Assembly (NCBI RefSeq): GCF_024139115.2
Contig: NC_085140.1
Span: forward strand, 232,316,371 to 232,380,370
Source: Armigeres subalbatus
Taxonomy: Eukaryota; Arthropoda; Insecta; Diptera; Culicidae
DNA length: 64,000 nucleotides
Reading direction: 5' to 3'
Every line of letters begins with the position of its first letter. Position 1 is the stretch's first letter. The notes under the pieces were generated by a model, which had not been told where the DNA came from, ran no database searches, and saw only the letters and a program-made list of their open reading frames with translations. This document shows positions 30,360 through 41,304 of the stretch, in pieces. The position numbers and the translations under genes were made by a program.

Positions 30360-31041
30360 TTAAGCTGGGCTGTAGCAACTACCGCGCAATCACATTGATG
30401 AACGTTGCCTACAAGATACTCTCCCGAATTGTATGCTGTCAAGTAGCACCAATTGCAAGAGTTGGGCAGTACCAGGTGGGGTTCGCGGGCTAACTTTCTT
30501 TCAGCCAAAGTTCGAAAACTTTCCGGATGACACTATTGGTGAAAGCGATGATTGATCGTAATTCATAGCATTCTCGAGTCTCTTTGAAACGCGCATAGGG
30601 TAACGGCAAGGTGATGGTCGTTCGTATTTGCTATTTAACATCGTTTTTCGAAGGGCAAAGATTGACACGAGTGGTACGATTTTCATGAAGTCCGTTTAGC
30701 TATTTGGTTTCGCCAACGACATGGATATTATGACACGTAACTTTAGTAAGCGAATCGAATTAGTTATTAACACGTCGAAGACGAACTACATGATAGGAGG
30801 AGGCTCAAGAGGTGATTGGAGAATTCGTGCTCTAGGCCTTACTGGTGATCATTCAGGTAACGATACCGTCATAGAAATTCGGAGACGCATTGTGGCAGGA
30901 AATCGTGCGTACATTGGACTCCGCAAGACGCTTCGATCGAATAAAGCTCACCACCGTTCCAAATTGACTATCTACAAAGTGCCCATTAGCTTGGTAGTCC
31001 ACTGTGGACACGAAAAACGGACGCTGTCCATGGAGGAATAA
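30360..31041 (+). pseudogene. RTE-like LINE RT fragments with internal deletion
   Basis: A segment near 30370-30480 reads NYRAITLMNVAYKILSRIV, the RT fingers motif. From 30721 a frame of 106 codons gives MDIMTRNFSKRIELVINTSK and IEIRRRIVAGNRAYIGLRKT, the region after the catalytic FADD in the 49939-53149 copy. The palm domain between them is missing, so this is an internally deleted dead copy on the plus strand. Confidence 0.75.
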
Positions 31042-31059
31042 CGCTCATGCAGTGTATGC

Positions 31060-31455
31060 TTTATTGTAAAATTTACTCAAAGTTTATGAGACACTCCTTT
31101 CCAAAGCTACTAACCAAAAAGCAAAGCAGGGACTTTTGGGACTAATCACTAACTCTTAGATAGAAGCAATACATTCTCGATCAGTCGCGATCTGTCCTGG
31201 CCACGTCCTTGCGATTGCTGAGGAAGGGGAAGGATGGTTTGTTGGACACCTACTTAAGAAAGATGCAGAAAACTCTACGACCTCTTACAGGTGCCACGGG
31301 AGGATTTGGGATTGTGTGGAAGGTTATAACAGTAGGAATCGCTTTGGTATAACGCGAAACACAGAAAGTACTTCGATAGAAATACAAAGTAGGAAATGGA
31401 CGAGCCTGGAATTGGACGACCTTCTGCTTATAAGGCAGAAGCGGTAGCCATTAGA
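31060..31455 (-). repeat. tRNA-derived SINE-like retroposon
   Basis: On the minus strand a tRNA-like head begins GAGCTCGGTGGTCTAATGGC (about 31464-31445), with an anticodon-arm-like TTCTGCCTTATAAGCAGAA and a degenerate B box (CCAATTCCAGGC). A loop reading TTATAAG would correspond to a TAT anticodon. The rest is non-tRNA body. Too degenerate in the T-arm to be a working tRNA gene. Confidence 0.55.
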
Positions 31456-31469
31456 CCACCGAGCTCGTC

Positions 31470-33385
31470 TCGTACGTAGTCGTTTTTCTTGTTCTTAATA
31501 AATGGCTTGATGCTCAAATCCGTAATGCTGATTTACAACTCGAATATGATAACGCATGTGCTAGTATGTTTATTGTATGTTTGTCTTAAGTCTTCATCTT
31601 CACTCAAATTCCAAAAAAGAAAACACCCACCAAAAACTATTCGACATCTGTCGACAGTATTCTTGTTCTATGAGCAGGGTGCAATAATTGGATAATTATC
31701 AAACTGCCATTTTTAAGTTTAATTCGATACATAGCTTAGTTTATACATATGGGGATGCAGCCAACATCTGTTTCTATGGATGACATTCACAAACTGGTAC
31801 AAGGCAATGGCTCATCCAGCAGTTCGCGGGATTTCCCCAGCACCCATTATAATGGCGATCTACACAAAACAACTTACCAAATGCATCCTCAGCCTAAATC
31901 AATAATTTTAATTCTGTATGATAACCCCTGACAATCATGTAACGACGATAAGGCCGCATAATACAATCAAATCCTGCATGTCAGAGCATAATGCACGGTC
32001 ATGTTTCTGGCTCAATTGTATGTAAATGCTTGCGCTGACCATGTATTCGCATTCTCCTGGGGTTCAATTTCCGCAATGGCACTAATAGCAAGAGTGGTCC
32101 ACAGATCTAATCGAATGCACACCACGGTCTCCAACTGCATATCAGTGAAATATAACGAAACAGTATCGTACATTATGCTTCCCACGAACTTGGTAGTTTA
32201 TTGTCGAAGCCTCCCCTCCCCACGCCCACCCGTCCGCATGCGTTGGGCAGGATAAAAGGAGCTGGTGGGATGGTAGCGTTGAGCACCCATAAAACGAGGT
32301 TAGCTGAGCTAAATTCACCTACGTCGGTACGTCCCACACTCATATCATCACAAGGCTTCTCTGCATTCACCAAGTGTCCCGAACTGCCACTGGTTTAACC
32401 GCTTTTGCATACTCGAAAGATGCCGACAATCCCGACGTCAACCGTGGATCACGGCTCACGGGGACGGTGCAAGAAAAGGCTAAAGATGAGCTGCATAAAT
32501 TTTCTCCACTGTTCGTTGATAGCGAGCGTACTGAGAATGTGTCGCTTAATGATTATTCGACACCTTATTAAATATTCACGATTTAATAAAATAACCCCCG
32601 CACGCAGATTCACACATACACCGGTCTGTATGCAATTCCATGAATACATTCATGTCATGAAAGCTACTCTGAGGAGACTTCCCGATTGTTATAACAACAA
32701 AAAGCTCTTCACTCGGGACGTGCGCTTCCAGACTACGGAGACACGAGACGTGTTGGGACTTTTATGATAGTAATCTAACGCATTATTATGTTTGCTGTCG
32801 TGCTCATTTTCTTGCCATTATTGTGGACTGATAGAGTTATACAATTACACCCACCCGTTGAATAATAAACCGCTCTCCTTTCAATAATGAGTTGATTAAG
32901 AATTAATAATACCGGGAGTGTTAGAAGTGGTCGGAAAATTGTAGAGGCGGGAAATTGTGTTCACCTGCCGATTGATTATTGATTTATTGAATTTGCTGCA
33001 TCACTTGGCTTGCATTCACAGGCAATGATGATTGATGGTGCTATAACACTTAACGTTGTGTCATATGTACAACATGTACATGTACATTATACATATTGCA
33101 TATTTTGTATGTAAAGAAACTATTGAGCTCAGTTGCTACATGACATGGCTTTTTTCATGGACGAAGTTACTGCGTATTAAATACAAATAAAAAAATGTAT
33201 GTCTATGAAATCATGAAGGTTTGTGTAGTTTAATGGAAGTCTTGAAGAATATTTACAGTACGAATGATATTAAAGAATAAAGTCTATGGTACATGTATTG
33301 AAAAATCTATTGGGAAACGAGTTCGTGACAACATATCAAAATCACTTTCTGGAGTAGATTGTAAAGGTATGCGATAACACAATTT
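31470..33385. other. Intergenic DNA, no gene
   Basis: Several 60-120 codon frames overlap on both strands at 32000-32770, but none has a recognisable domain, and base composition is ordinary for the window. I see no splice-linked series. Confidence 0.35.
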
Positions 33386-33390
33386 TTCCT

Positions 33391-33535
33391 GACGAAACGA
33401 AACGAAACGAAATTAGAAATTCAATTGTTAGTTTGAAACGAAACGAAACGAAATTTAGATTTACTTCCGAGATTTCGAAACGAAACGAAATCGAGGTCCA
33501 TTTGATTCGAAATTTTTCGAAACGAAACGAAATTT
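33391..33535. repeat. GAAAC pentanucleotide-rich repeat
   Basis: Clusters of CGAAACGAAACGAAA separated by AT-rich sequence. A related but more degenerate AATTCCGCGGAATTTCG region is at 43295-43460. Confidence 0.75.
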
Positions 33536-33539
33536 AATT

Positions 33540-34228
33540 TTTTTTTCCGCGGAAATTTTGTTGAACAGTTTTTTTTCTGCATTATAAGGCAAAAACAATA
33601 AAAAAAATCCGCGGAGAAAACCAATTTTATTATTAATTTATCTATGAGGAGAATGTAGCTTAATTTTACAAAAGGACATTAGTAATAGATCAGCTTGGAA
33701 CCTGTTAAACATTTTCAAAAGTATGCCCCTTACCATAAACAACGTAAAAATATTCATCGCATAATATTTCCAACAGACCTCAGTAAAAATTAAAAAAATA
33801 AAATGATTTTTTCATAGCCATCAACAGATTCAATGTGCCACCCCTCCATTTCTATTACCATCTTGAATGAAGTCTCCAGGCAAATTGTCAACAAAATTCA
33901 TGAAAATAGTCTTTCCAACAGATCTCAGCAGTATGAAAGCTGTTGATTGCAGTTGAAAGATCGACATTTTTTTATTTTTACTGAGGTCTGTTGCAAATAT
34001 TAAGCGAGCATTTTTTGGGTTAGGGTGAGGGGCATCGATGAAAACCTTTTTTCGGTTCATCATTTCACCTCTCACTCACTTTTTGTGAAAACAAATAAAT
34101 AATTTTTATGGTACCCTGCATTGCGAGTCGAACCTTAATAATAATAGCTATAAGATGCGCTTACTTTAGCAACACCATCACGCTATCAGGCATTAGGTTA
34201 CAGTGGCCAAACGTCCCGGATTATGCGG
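33540..34228. other. Intergenic DNA, no gene
   Basis: Contains two inverted stretches with ACCTCAGTAAAAAT (33778) and ATTTTTACTGAGGTCTGTTG (33974), so 33770-33995 may be a small inverted-repeat element. Nothing codes. Confidence 0.4.
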
Positions 34229-35585
34229 TGTTATCACCGTGGACGTCCTCACGTCCTGTGGTGCCGACGTCCACACGCCTCGGCCAGCTCACCTTGGTTG
34301 CTTTCTCAGGGTCGGCTTTAGACCTCACGGAAGACAGAACAATCTCCTACTTACCTGCCAACCAGCGGACAACATGCAAGGCCAATTAACTGTGGGAATG
34401 CTCTATTTCTTTTAGCAAGAGTAAAAGTTATTAATTGAGTTATTCTACGTTTATTCAAGGGGGGGGATCTAACAATTTTGTTTTTGCCTATTCTTAATAA
34501 GCAGCTGTTCGTTGGGGCCCTTTGATGTGTTGTCGATGCGAGGAGGAGAAGGAGAACGATCACATACCTGGTTGCGCACGTGGTGCGCAAGTTCGTCATA
34601 CAATCGGGGCTACGACGATCAGCCGACTCGAAGCCCGCCGGGCTGTGTTCCACACAGCCGACGTACGTTGTTGTAGCTTTGGTGGTCGGCTTGGTTCCCG
34701 CCGCTGGCTGTCGGACTTGCTCTCGTTCGAACTGGGGTGCTGGGTTCACCAGTGAGGGGTCGGTCGGTAGACGGCCGTAATGAATGCCACTAACAGGGCT
34801 GTTTTCGCCACGCGTTGGTTGCACGGTTGAACGAATTCTGCGAACCGTTAACGGTAGGTTCGGGATTCAGTGTGTCCGGGTGTATTACTATCCGGGGGCA
34901 CGCCTGGAAGCGGCGGGGCGTGTTCCGGAGCGTCCCGTTGAGTTTACGCGCAGATTTTACGGATTCACTCACTATTGCAATAGTAATCCGGACCTTACAC
35001 ATCGAGCGCGTAACTTGCTCGGAACTAGGGAAGAATTCCCAACTTAATCTCGCACTCAACTAGTCAGTAATTCTCACACTTCAACCGTTTAATAATTGTA
35101 AGGAACTTTTTGAAAAAACGACTTAATTGCTTCCAAACCCGGACTCGAATGAACGAGCCTCTCCAAACTCAATCTCCTCCTCCTCATTTTTTCTCATCTC
35201 TTCTCTTCTTCCATCGTATTCCTCTCCTTGTCTCGTCCATTCCCGAGCTGCCTCTCTCCGGATTATGTGTTGTTGCATTTCATTTTATCTCTTTTGATAA
35301 TAGGTTGCGTTTCGCGAGGGGTACAGATTTATTTTTCAGTCAAATTTGAATTCAAAATCAATTTCACATTCTCCATTAGATATAGGTTTTTTCCTTGCTT
35401 TTTTTTTTTTACAAAATAGGTTTTGTATTCGTAAGATTAACAATAGAGGTAAGATTTAATTTTACTAACAACTCAATGTTTTTATTTATTTTAGTTCACA
35501 ACTTTTAGGTTTTTTTTTAAATTTTTAATTACTGTTCCCAAAATATGTTGAGCCTTATTTATTGTAACCGAAATCGTCGGTAACA
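34229..35585 (-). repeat. 3' LTR of gag-only element
   Basis: 1,357 bp. It matches 39374-40726 almost base for base. A GC- and CpG-rich block lies at about 34560-35000. Frames on both strands inside it are mirrored in the other LTR and are not genes. Confidence 0.93.
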
Positions 35586-35606
35586 ATTATCCTCTCTCAC
35601 GAGAAG
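35586..35606 (-). other. Polypurine tract of gag-only element
   Basis: Read on the minus strand, GTGAGAGAGGATAAT directly precedes the 3' LTR start. Confidence 0.6.
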
Positions 35607-36770
35607 AAAAATTGTTATGACAATTTTTCGTTGGAAAACAGAATATCGGAATAACGACTTGTAATTATTTGATCAATTATACAGCTGGATCTTTAAAATT
35701 TTGAACAGTTTCTGGGTAAAAATCTAGGTTGTCCTCCTGGGTTACTCGATTGTCGCTCTTCTGTTGTGGTCCATTTATTCTCTTAAGGGAGCAAATAAGT
35801 AAATACCTCACCTTATATAATTGTTTGAACTCCCAGCTTCAATTATTAGCTGGAAAAACCTAACGATTTTTGTTAACTCATTTATTCATCTGCATTCATG
35901 TTAATCACTCATTGGACGCGTCCTCCATTGACATTCATTCAATACAAACATACATTCCATTCTCACACCTAAACTTCTACCTTTAAACTAATTATTTCCT
36001 ATACCAGTGACAAGAGTATTGTTACGTCATCATGGAATTGCCTACTTTAGCATATGATCGTAAGGCACGATCGCCTTATCGAATATGTTCTATTATCAAG
36101 ACATTATCGGGGTCATAGGGCATCAATGTTGAATTGAATCAACTCCGCACAATTTTCAGGGATTACCTTAGTAGATAGTCCTGCTACTGACCATCATCGT
36201 CATACTGACTCTGGTCTCCAGCGATGTGTCATGATTATGTTCTAAACTTAAATATTTGACTACCGTCCGTCACTACTCCGATTTTTCAAAAAGATCTTTG
36301 GAAATTGAGCATTTCGGTAACGGACTAAGAATTGAATGAGCATCATTGGCGAAAAGACCTTATTTTATTAATCTCTACTAAACGCACCTTAAGGCTTGAG
36401 ATGTGAATAATTTAGGCAAACGCCAGACGCCACTCTGACAAGCATCTGTCAGAATACAGGCTGAATGAATCAACTGAATCCCGCCGTCGACAACCGAAAA
36501 ATTTTGAGATGTTCATAATCTCAAGATTTTCATTTATTCTTGAAATATCTTTGTTTTACTTTCAGGAATAACGATATGAACCACTCGAAGTACTGGCGAA
36601 CATTACTTTCCAGGAAAACGGACGTTACATCTACGCATAACGATGAAAATTCTATTTATAGAGTGTGAACGTTGAACGAAACTGTTTACGTGAACTAGTG
36701 TTTACTACGGTTGAATGGATTACCTATTTTTATTTGTAGAGTCTGTGAGGATCTTGTTGGTACCAAGACC
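35607..36770 (-). other. Non-coding interior of gag-only element
   Basis: About 1.2 kb with no frame over 60 codons on the coding strand. This is where protease and reverse transcriptase would begin in a complete element. Confidence 0.7.
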
Positions 36771-36878
36771 ATTATCGGTAGCCTGAGGAATTTTTTTGAC
36801 AATATGGGCAATGAAGTGAATCAAACCCTTTGAAACCACAGACATAGCAGATCAGACCTTTGATGGAACGACATTGCT
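36771..36878 (-). pseudogene. gag: Shifted end of Gag with second zinc knuckle
   Basis: Beyond the stop at 36879 another minus-strand frame reads CRSIKGLICYVCGFKGFDSL and then HCPYCQ before stopping near 36776. It supplies the last Cys of the first knuckle and the whole second knuckle. The displacement lies between the His-His at the end of the long frame and this segment, so the annotated Gag lacks functional knuckles in this copy. Confidence 0.7.
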
Positions 36879-38984
36879 CTAGTGGTGATCGGGCTGACGA
36901 CAGTTAAAACATACGTTCGATGCGGGAGGCTTGAATCCTGATACTAGGAAATCTAATGTTCTGTTTGATTTCGATGGACCCTCCTGAGGATCGGGGGCCG
37001 ATGACTTAACGGACCCGTTGTTGTCTTCCTTTGGCTTGAGTCCCCTGTCGTTCGCTTTCAAAAACTTTGGTTTGTCCGGTGGAATCGACGACTGTTTTGA
37101 TTTTGAGTTTTTCCAGTACTCAGTTTGTCCAGTATTCGACTTCTGTTGTCGAGCGGAACTAGAATTTTGAATGGGGGGGTTCTTTTGGAAAATTATATTA
37201 ACAGATTTTTCAATACCAAATACTTTCTGATACATGGAAAAGTTGGACGCATCAATAAGGTGTCCTGCTTCAATTAATTGGGGTAGGTCTTGAACTGGCT
37301 TCCACAACAGAGCCTTTTTGTAATCAGACCGAAGGTTTCGTCGTAGAATATCAAGCCTTTCTCTATCATCCATGGGGCTAATCATGGATCGAAACATTTT
37401 GTCCATGTCAAAATAAAACTCCTGGAACGTTTCACCCCGTTGTTGGCGTCTCTGGTATATTCTTGAGCGCACAAGGGTATCCAGTTCTGGATGTACGAAA
37501 GTTTTTCGAAGCTCGTAAATTAAATGTTGCCAATTAATCAATCGACCGCTAGTCCTCATTGACATGTACCAGTTCGCTGCCGGTCCCGTGAAAAGATGGA
37601 AGGCCGAGTCAAAAAGTTCGTGTTCTTCCACTTTTTCAGACAATGATAACTGATCGACCAGACCAAGAAATTCGTTTAACTTCATTCCTTGATCAGTCCC
37701 GGAATATTTTCCAATATTCCATTGGGACACTGGCATTGTTCTACGTGCAACAGGTGCTGCACGGTAAACCGACTGGTTGAAATTGGGCAATGACCCAGTC
37801 TGGCTTGACACGGCTGGGAGCCATGGGTTCACGAAAGGAACTGAAGACGTCTGAAACTGAGATTGATCGAATCTCGACGAGTATGGGCCTGCTTCTGGAA
37901 TGTGAAATTGGTTCTGAGTTCTGAAACTACTTGCCGGCTGTGTAGCAGACCATGATGATGGATAATGGAATACTGTATTAAATTGGGATATTTGTGACGG
38001 TATGCTTGCCGGAACACCCGGAGTGGGATTGCGTGATTGAATGCAAGGGGTGGTTTTTGTTGGTGGGTTCAATAATGATACATTCGAATAAATCACTGCC
38101 GGCGCAACTGTCGAGAAATTGATCGGTTGCGGATAACCACTAGCTGTCGTGAAATGTGACGCGGTCAGAACCGTTTTCGGTAAGGTTCCGGTACAAGTAT
38201 TAGGGCTACCACCGGGTAGAACCTGTTTTTCTACCAGGTCCGCGGCCTGCGTTGAATATCGCTTAACTATCTCCTGACTTTTCCGCAATTCTTTAAGCTC
38301 GTTTTCAATGCCACTCAGAATCTCCCGAATGGAGTTGGGTTGTGTATCTAACGTTTCGTCTGAAATTCCCATACGTTGCAAAAAATTCCTTAATTCGGAA
38401 TCTATTATTGAATGATTAACGGTAGAACTTTGAGTAGTAGCTGATGCTAGCGAAAAATTGCTAGCCCCGCCACCGTTCTGTGGCTGGGTAATCCCTTCCT
38501 CCTCCTCTTCAGCATCTCCTTCAGTAGATGGCAAATTTTCTTGATCACTATAGAAGCGATTTAAATGTCCTAAAACTTTCTGAAGAAGCTCTTGCGCTTT
38601 ACTTCGCCCTTCCTTACCCGTGTGCTGCATCAGCGCCAGCAAACGGTTTGCCAAATGTAATAATTTGGAACAACCCTTTCGTGGAATATGAGAACCGATA
38701 AGTATTGAAGATTCTAAATAACAGAGCTTTTGTTCGCAAATCACCAGTTCATCATCTGGTGGATTAGCCAAAACTTTAACAAACAACCCGCTGCTTCTCT
38801 CTTGTTTAATCGTCTCCCGATAGACTCGACGTCTACTGGACAATGATTTCGATTGCTCATCTGATAAAAACACCTTTCGCATAACTAGCTCATAATCCAA
38901 TTCATCTCCATCCAAAAAGTCTGCGCGGAGCTCCAAACATCTGTTTGCTAAATTGTCTAGTGTAAAACGCTTTTCTATACCCAT
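36879..38984 (-). CDS. gag: Gag protein of non-autonomous LTR element
   Basis: 701 residues from the ATG at 38984 (context ACAATGG; the open frame extends two codons further, but only with GTG). Structural protein expected to assemble the particle. Charged helical N-terminus (about 1-110), acidic patch EEEEEG near 170, a long Gln/Ser/Pro-rich linker, then a capsid-like domain at about 417-580 (SQWNIGKYSGTDQGMKLNEF, ETFQEFYFDMDKMF) related to the Gag at 6799-8970. The C-terminus starts a zinc knuckle, CFNCRQPDHH, and is cut by a stop; the rest lies in another frame at 36771-36878. No pol follows. Gag and LTRs being nearly intact while pol is absent suggests recent mobility in trans. Confidence 0.88.
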   Translation of the reverse strand: MGIEKRFTLDNLANRCLELRADFLDGDELDYELVMRKVFLSDEQSKSLSSRRRVYRETIKQERSSGLFVKVLANPPDDELVICEQKLCYLESSILIGSHIPRKGCSKLLHLANRLLALMQHTGKEGRSKAQELLQKVLGHLNRFYSDQENLPSTEGDAEEEEEGITQPQNGGGASNFSLASATTQSSTVNHSIIDSELRNFLQRMGISDETLDTQPNSIREILSGIENELKELRKSQEIVKRYSTQAADLVEKQVLPGGSPNTCTGTLPKTVLTASHFTTASGYPQPINFSTVAPAVIYSNVSLLNPPTKTTPCIQSRNPTPGVPASIPSQISQFNTVFHYPSSWSATQPASSFRTQNQFHIPEAGPYSSRFDQSQFQTSSVPFVNPWLPAVSSQTGSLPNFNQSVYRAAPVARRTMPVSQWNIGKYSGTDQGMKLNEFLGLVDQLSLSEKVEEHELFDSAFHLFTGPAANWYMSMRTSGRLINWQHLIYELRKTFVHPELDTLVRSRIYQRRQQRGETFQEFYFDMDKMFRSMISPMDDRERLDILRRNLRSDYKKALLWKPVQDLPQLIEAGHLIDASNFSMYQKVFGIEKSVNIIFQKNPPIQNSSSARQQKSNTGQTEYWKNSKSKQSSIPPDKPKFLKANDRGLKPKEDNNGSVKSSAPDPQEGPSKSNRTLDFLVSGFKPPASNVCFNCRQPDHH

Positions 38985-39313
38985 TGTCACTGATATAATG
39001 CAGAGCGAAGATGTATCTAACGAAATTTGATAACCTAGTCCAGCTTAACGATTGAGTCGCAATTCTAATAAATTATCTAATAGATGGCATGTGCTTAGAT
39101 CTCCCACCGTGCACGAGTAACGAATGGCACAAAAGAGCTCCGATTTTGCTTCCCAGTCGACTACCTTTTATCTCCAACCAACGAAACAATAGTCTTTTGT
39201 GCAAACAGATTCAAACAGCGTATGAAAAGAATCAAGGTCATGCAAGCAACTAATTGATAATTCTGAAATCGAGGCAAGCAAGAGTTTGTTCTCGAGTCTT
39301 CCCGGTGTAGGTA

Positions 39314-39342
39314 AAATATTTCAATCGAAGATTGAAATATTT
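39314..39342 (-). other. Perfect 13-bp leader hairpin
   Basis: AAATATTTCAATC (39314-39326) and its exact complement (39330-39342) flank a 3-base loop. In the RNA it lies about 30 bases after the 5' LTR, just beyond the primer-binding site, a typical place for dimerisation or packaging stems. The role is inferred. Confidence 0.6.
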
Positions 39343-39353
39343 GCTACAGAAAA

Positions 39354-39371
39354 CTTTCCGAAGGATCGCCA
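39354..39371 (-). other. Primer-binding site of gag-only element
   Basis: On the minus strand TGGCGATCCTTCGGAAAG begins two bases after the 5' LTR end, the same spacing as in the first element but a different sequence, so a different tRNA primer is likely. Confidence 0.75.
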
Positions 39372-39373
39372 AT

Positions 39374-40726
39374 TGTTATCACCGTGGACGTCCTCACGTC
39401 CTGTGGTGCCGACGTCCACACGCCTCGGCCAGCTCACCTTGGTTGCTTTCTCAGGGTCGGCTTTTGACCTCACGGAAGACAGAACAATCTCCTACTTACC
39501 TGCCAACCAGCGGACAACATGCAAGGCCAATTAACTGTGGGAATGCTCTATTTCTTTTAGCAAGAGTAAAAGTTATTAATTGAGTTATTCTACGTTTATT
39601 CAAGGGGGGGGATCTAACAATTTTGTTTTTGCCTATTCTTAATAAGCAGCTGTTCGTTGGGGCCCTTTGATGTGTTGTCGATGCGAGGAGGAGAAGGAGA
39701 ACGATCACATACCTGGTTGCGCACGTGGTGCGCAAGTTCGTCATACAATCGGGGCTACGACGATCAGCCGACTCGAAGCCCGCCGGGCTGTGTTCCACAC
39801 AGCCGACGTACGTTGTTGTAGCTTTGGTGGTCGGCTTGGTTCCCGCCGCTGGCTGTCGGACTTGCTCTCGTTCGAACTGGTGTGCTGGGTTCACCAGTGA
39901 GGGGTCGGTCGGTAGACGGCCGTAATGAATGCCACTAACAGGGCTGTTTTCGCCACGCGTTGGTGGCACGGTTGAACGAATTCTGCGAACCGTTAACGGT
40001 AGGTTCGGGATTCAGTGTGTCCGGGTGTATTACTATCCGGGGGCACGCCTGGAAGCGGCGGGGCGTGTTCCGGAGCGTCCCGTTGAGTTTACGCGCAGAT
40101 TTTACGGATTCACTCACTATTGCAATAGTAATCCGGACCTTACACATCGAGCGCGTAACTTGCTCGGAACTAGGGAAGAATTCCCAACTTAATCTCGCAC
40201 TCAACTAGTCAGTAATTCTCACACTTCAACCGTTTAATAATTGTAAGGAACTTTTTGAAAAAACGACTTAATTGCTTCCAAACCCGGACTCGAATGAACG
40301 AGCCTCTCCAAACTCAATCTCCTCCTCCTCATTTTTTCTCATCTCTTCTCTTCTTCCATCGTATTCCTCTCCTTGTCTCGTCCATTCCCGAGCTGCCTCT
40401 CTCCGGATTATGTGTTGTTGCATTTCATTTTATCTCTTTTGATAATAGGTTGCGTTTCGCGAGGGGTACAGATTTATTTTTCAGTCAAATTTGAATTCAA
40501 AATCAATTTCACATTCTCCATTAGATATAGGTTTTTTCCTTGCTTTTTTTTTTACAAAATAGGTTTTGTATTCGTAAGATTAACAATAGAGGTAAGATTT
40601 AATTTTACTAACAACTCAATGTTTTTATTTATTTTAGTTCACAACTTTTAGGTTTTTTTTAATTTTTAATTACTGTTCCCAAAATATGTTGAGCCTTATT
40701 TATTGTAACCGAAATCGTCGGTAACA
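39374..40726 (-). repeat. 5' LTR of gag-only element
   Basis: 1,353 bp, partner of 34229-35585. Ends TGTTA...TAACA. Differences from the 3' LTR include single bases at the positions matching 34319, 34737 and 34826, and shorter T runs. Confidence 0.93.
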
Positions 40727-41065
40727 GTGGGACAGTCCCGCGTTCAACCTATTTGCCTCGCATTGCCTGGCGCCCCGGAAAACGTTCCGCATTTCATGAT
40801 GAATCTGTAAGGCCTGCGGATTGAATCCATTCCATCGGAAATGCAATATATAAAGAAATCTGTAACAGATTTAAAAAATTAAGAGAATATAGGAGCTTAA
40901 GCCTACTGAAGTTGAGGGTCTTGAGGGTCTACTGAAGTTATAAGATAAAGACAGCTCAGCAAAAAAAACATACTTCCGTAAAAAAATCTATTATTATTTA
41001 TTTGCTGATTCCCAGTAAATATTTGCTGTGTTTTAGCAATAAAACGTCATAATTCTCGGCAAAAA
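40727..41065. other. Intergenic DNA, no gene
   Basis: Includes the short duplicated phrase TTGAGGGTCTACTGAAGTT at about 40911-40940. Nothing codes. Confidence 0.4.
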
Positions 41066-41067
41066 AA

Positions 41068-41281
41068 CGTTTTGACTCAGATTCCGAACATGACTCAGAT
41101 TCCGAACACTGGCATTTTAGCGCCCTAAAACTAAAGTTTTCATTGGTTTTTTGTACTAAGGATTTAAATAACAAAAGAATTTAAGCTCATATGGAGGAAA
41201 TTCCATAAATATAGCCAAAAAAGGCATTTGACAGCGAGTCTTCGGAATATGAGTCATGTTCGAAATTTGAGTCAAAACCGT
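41068..41281. mobile_element. MITE with TTTTGACTCA termini
   Basis: Left end CGTTTTGACTCAGATTCCGA (about 41068-41087) with a second copy of GACTCAGATTCCGAACA, right end inverted (TTCGGAATATGAGTCATGTT, then TTGAGTCAAAACCG). About 215 bp, non-coding. A decayed right end of the same family is at 27020-27070. Confidence 0.65.
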
Positions 41282-41304
41282 ACGTGTTTGCTGAAAGCTA
41301 GGGG

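Larger units (their letters stand above)
34229..40726 (-). mobile_element. Gag-only LTR retrotransposon (TR-GAG-like)
   Basis: A 6,498-bp element on the minus strand. The LTRs 39374-40726 (5') and 34229-35585 (3') start TGTTA and end TAACA, and differ by only about three substitutions plus homopolymer length, so it is very young. The 3.8-kb interior holds a primer-binding site, a leader hairpin, one gag gene, about 1.2 kb of non-coding sequence and a purine tract. No protease, RT, RNase H or integrase motif occurs on either strand. Outer flanks are GCGG (34225-34228) and GTGG (40727-40730), a possible imperfect 4-bp duplication. It must use enzymes from another Ty3/gypsy element. Confidence 0.9.

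Noticed and set aside
31390..31465. tRNA with TAT anticodon
   Set aside because: The T-arm is degenerate and the sequence runs into SINE-like body.
34108..35419. Frames up to 157 codons in the 34-kb and 39-kb LTRs
   Set aside because: Identical pairs because the LTRs are duplicates; no known domain, and LTR position explains them.
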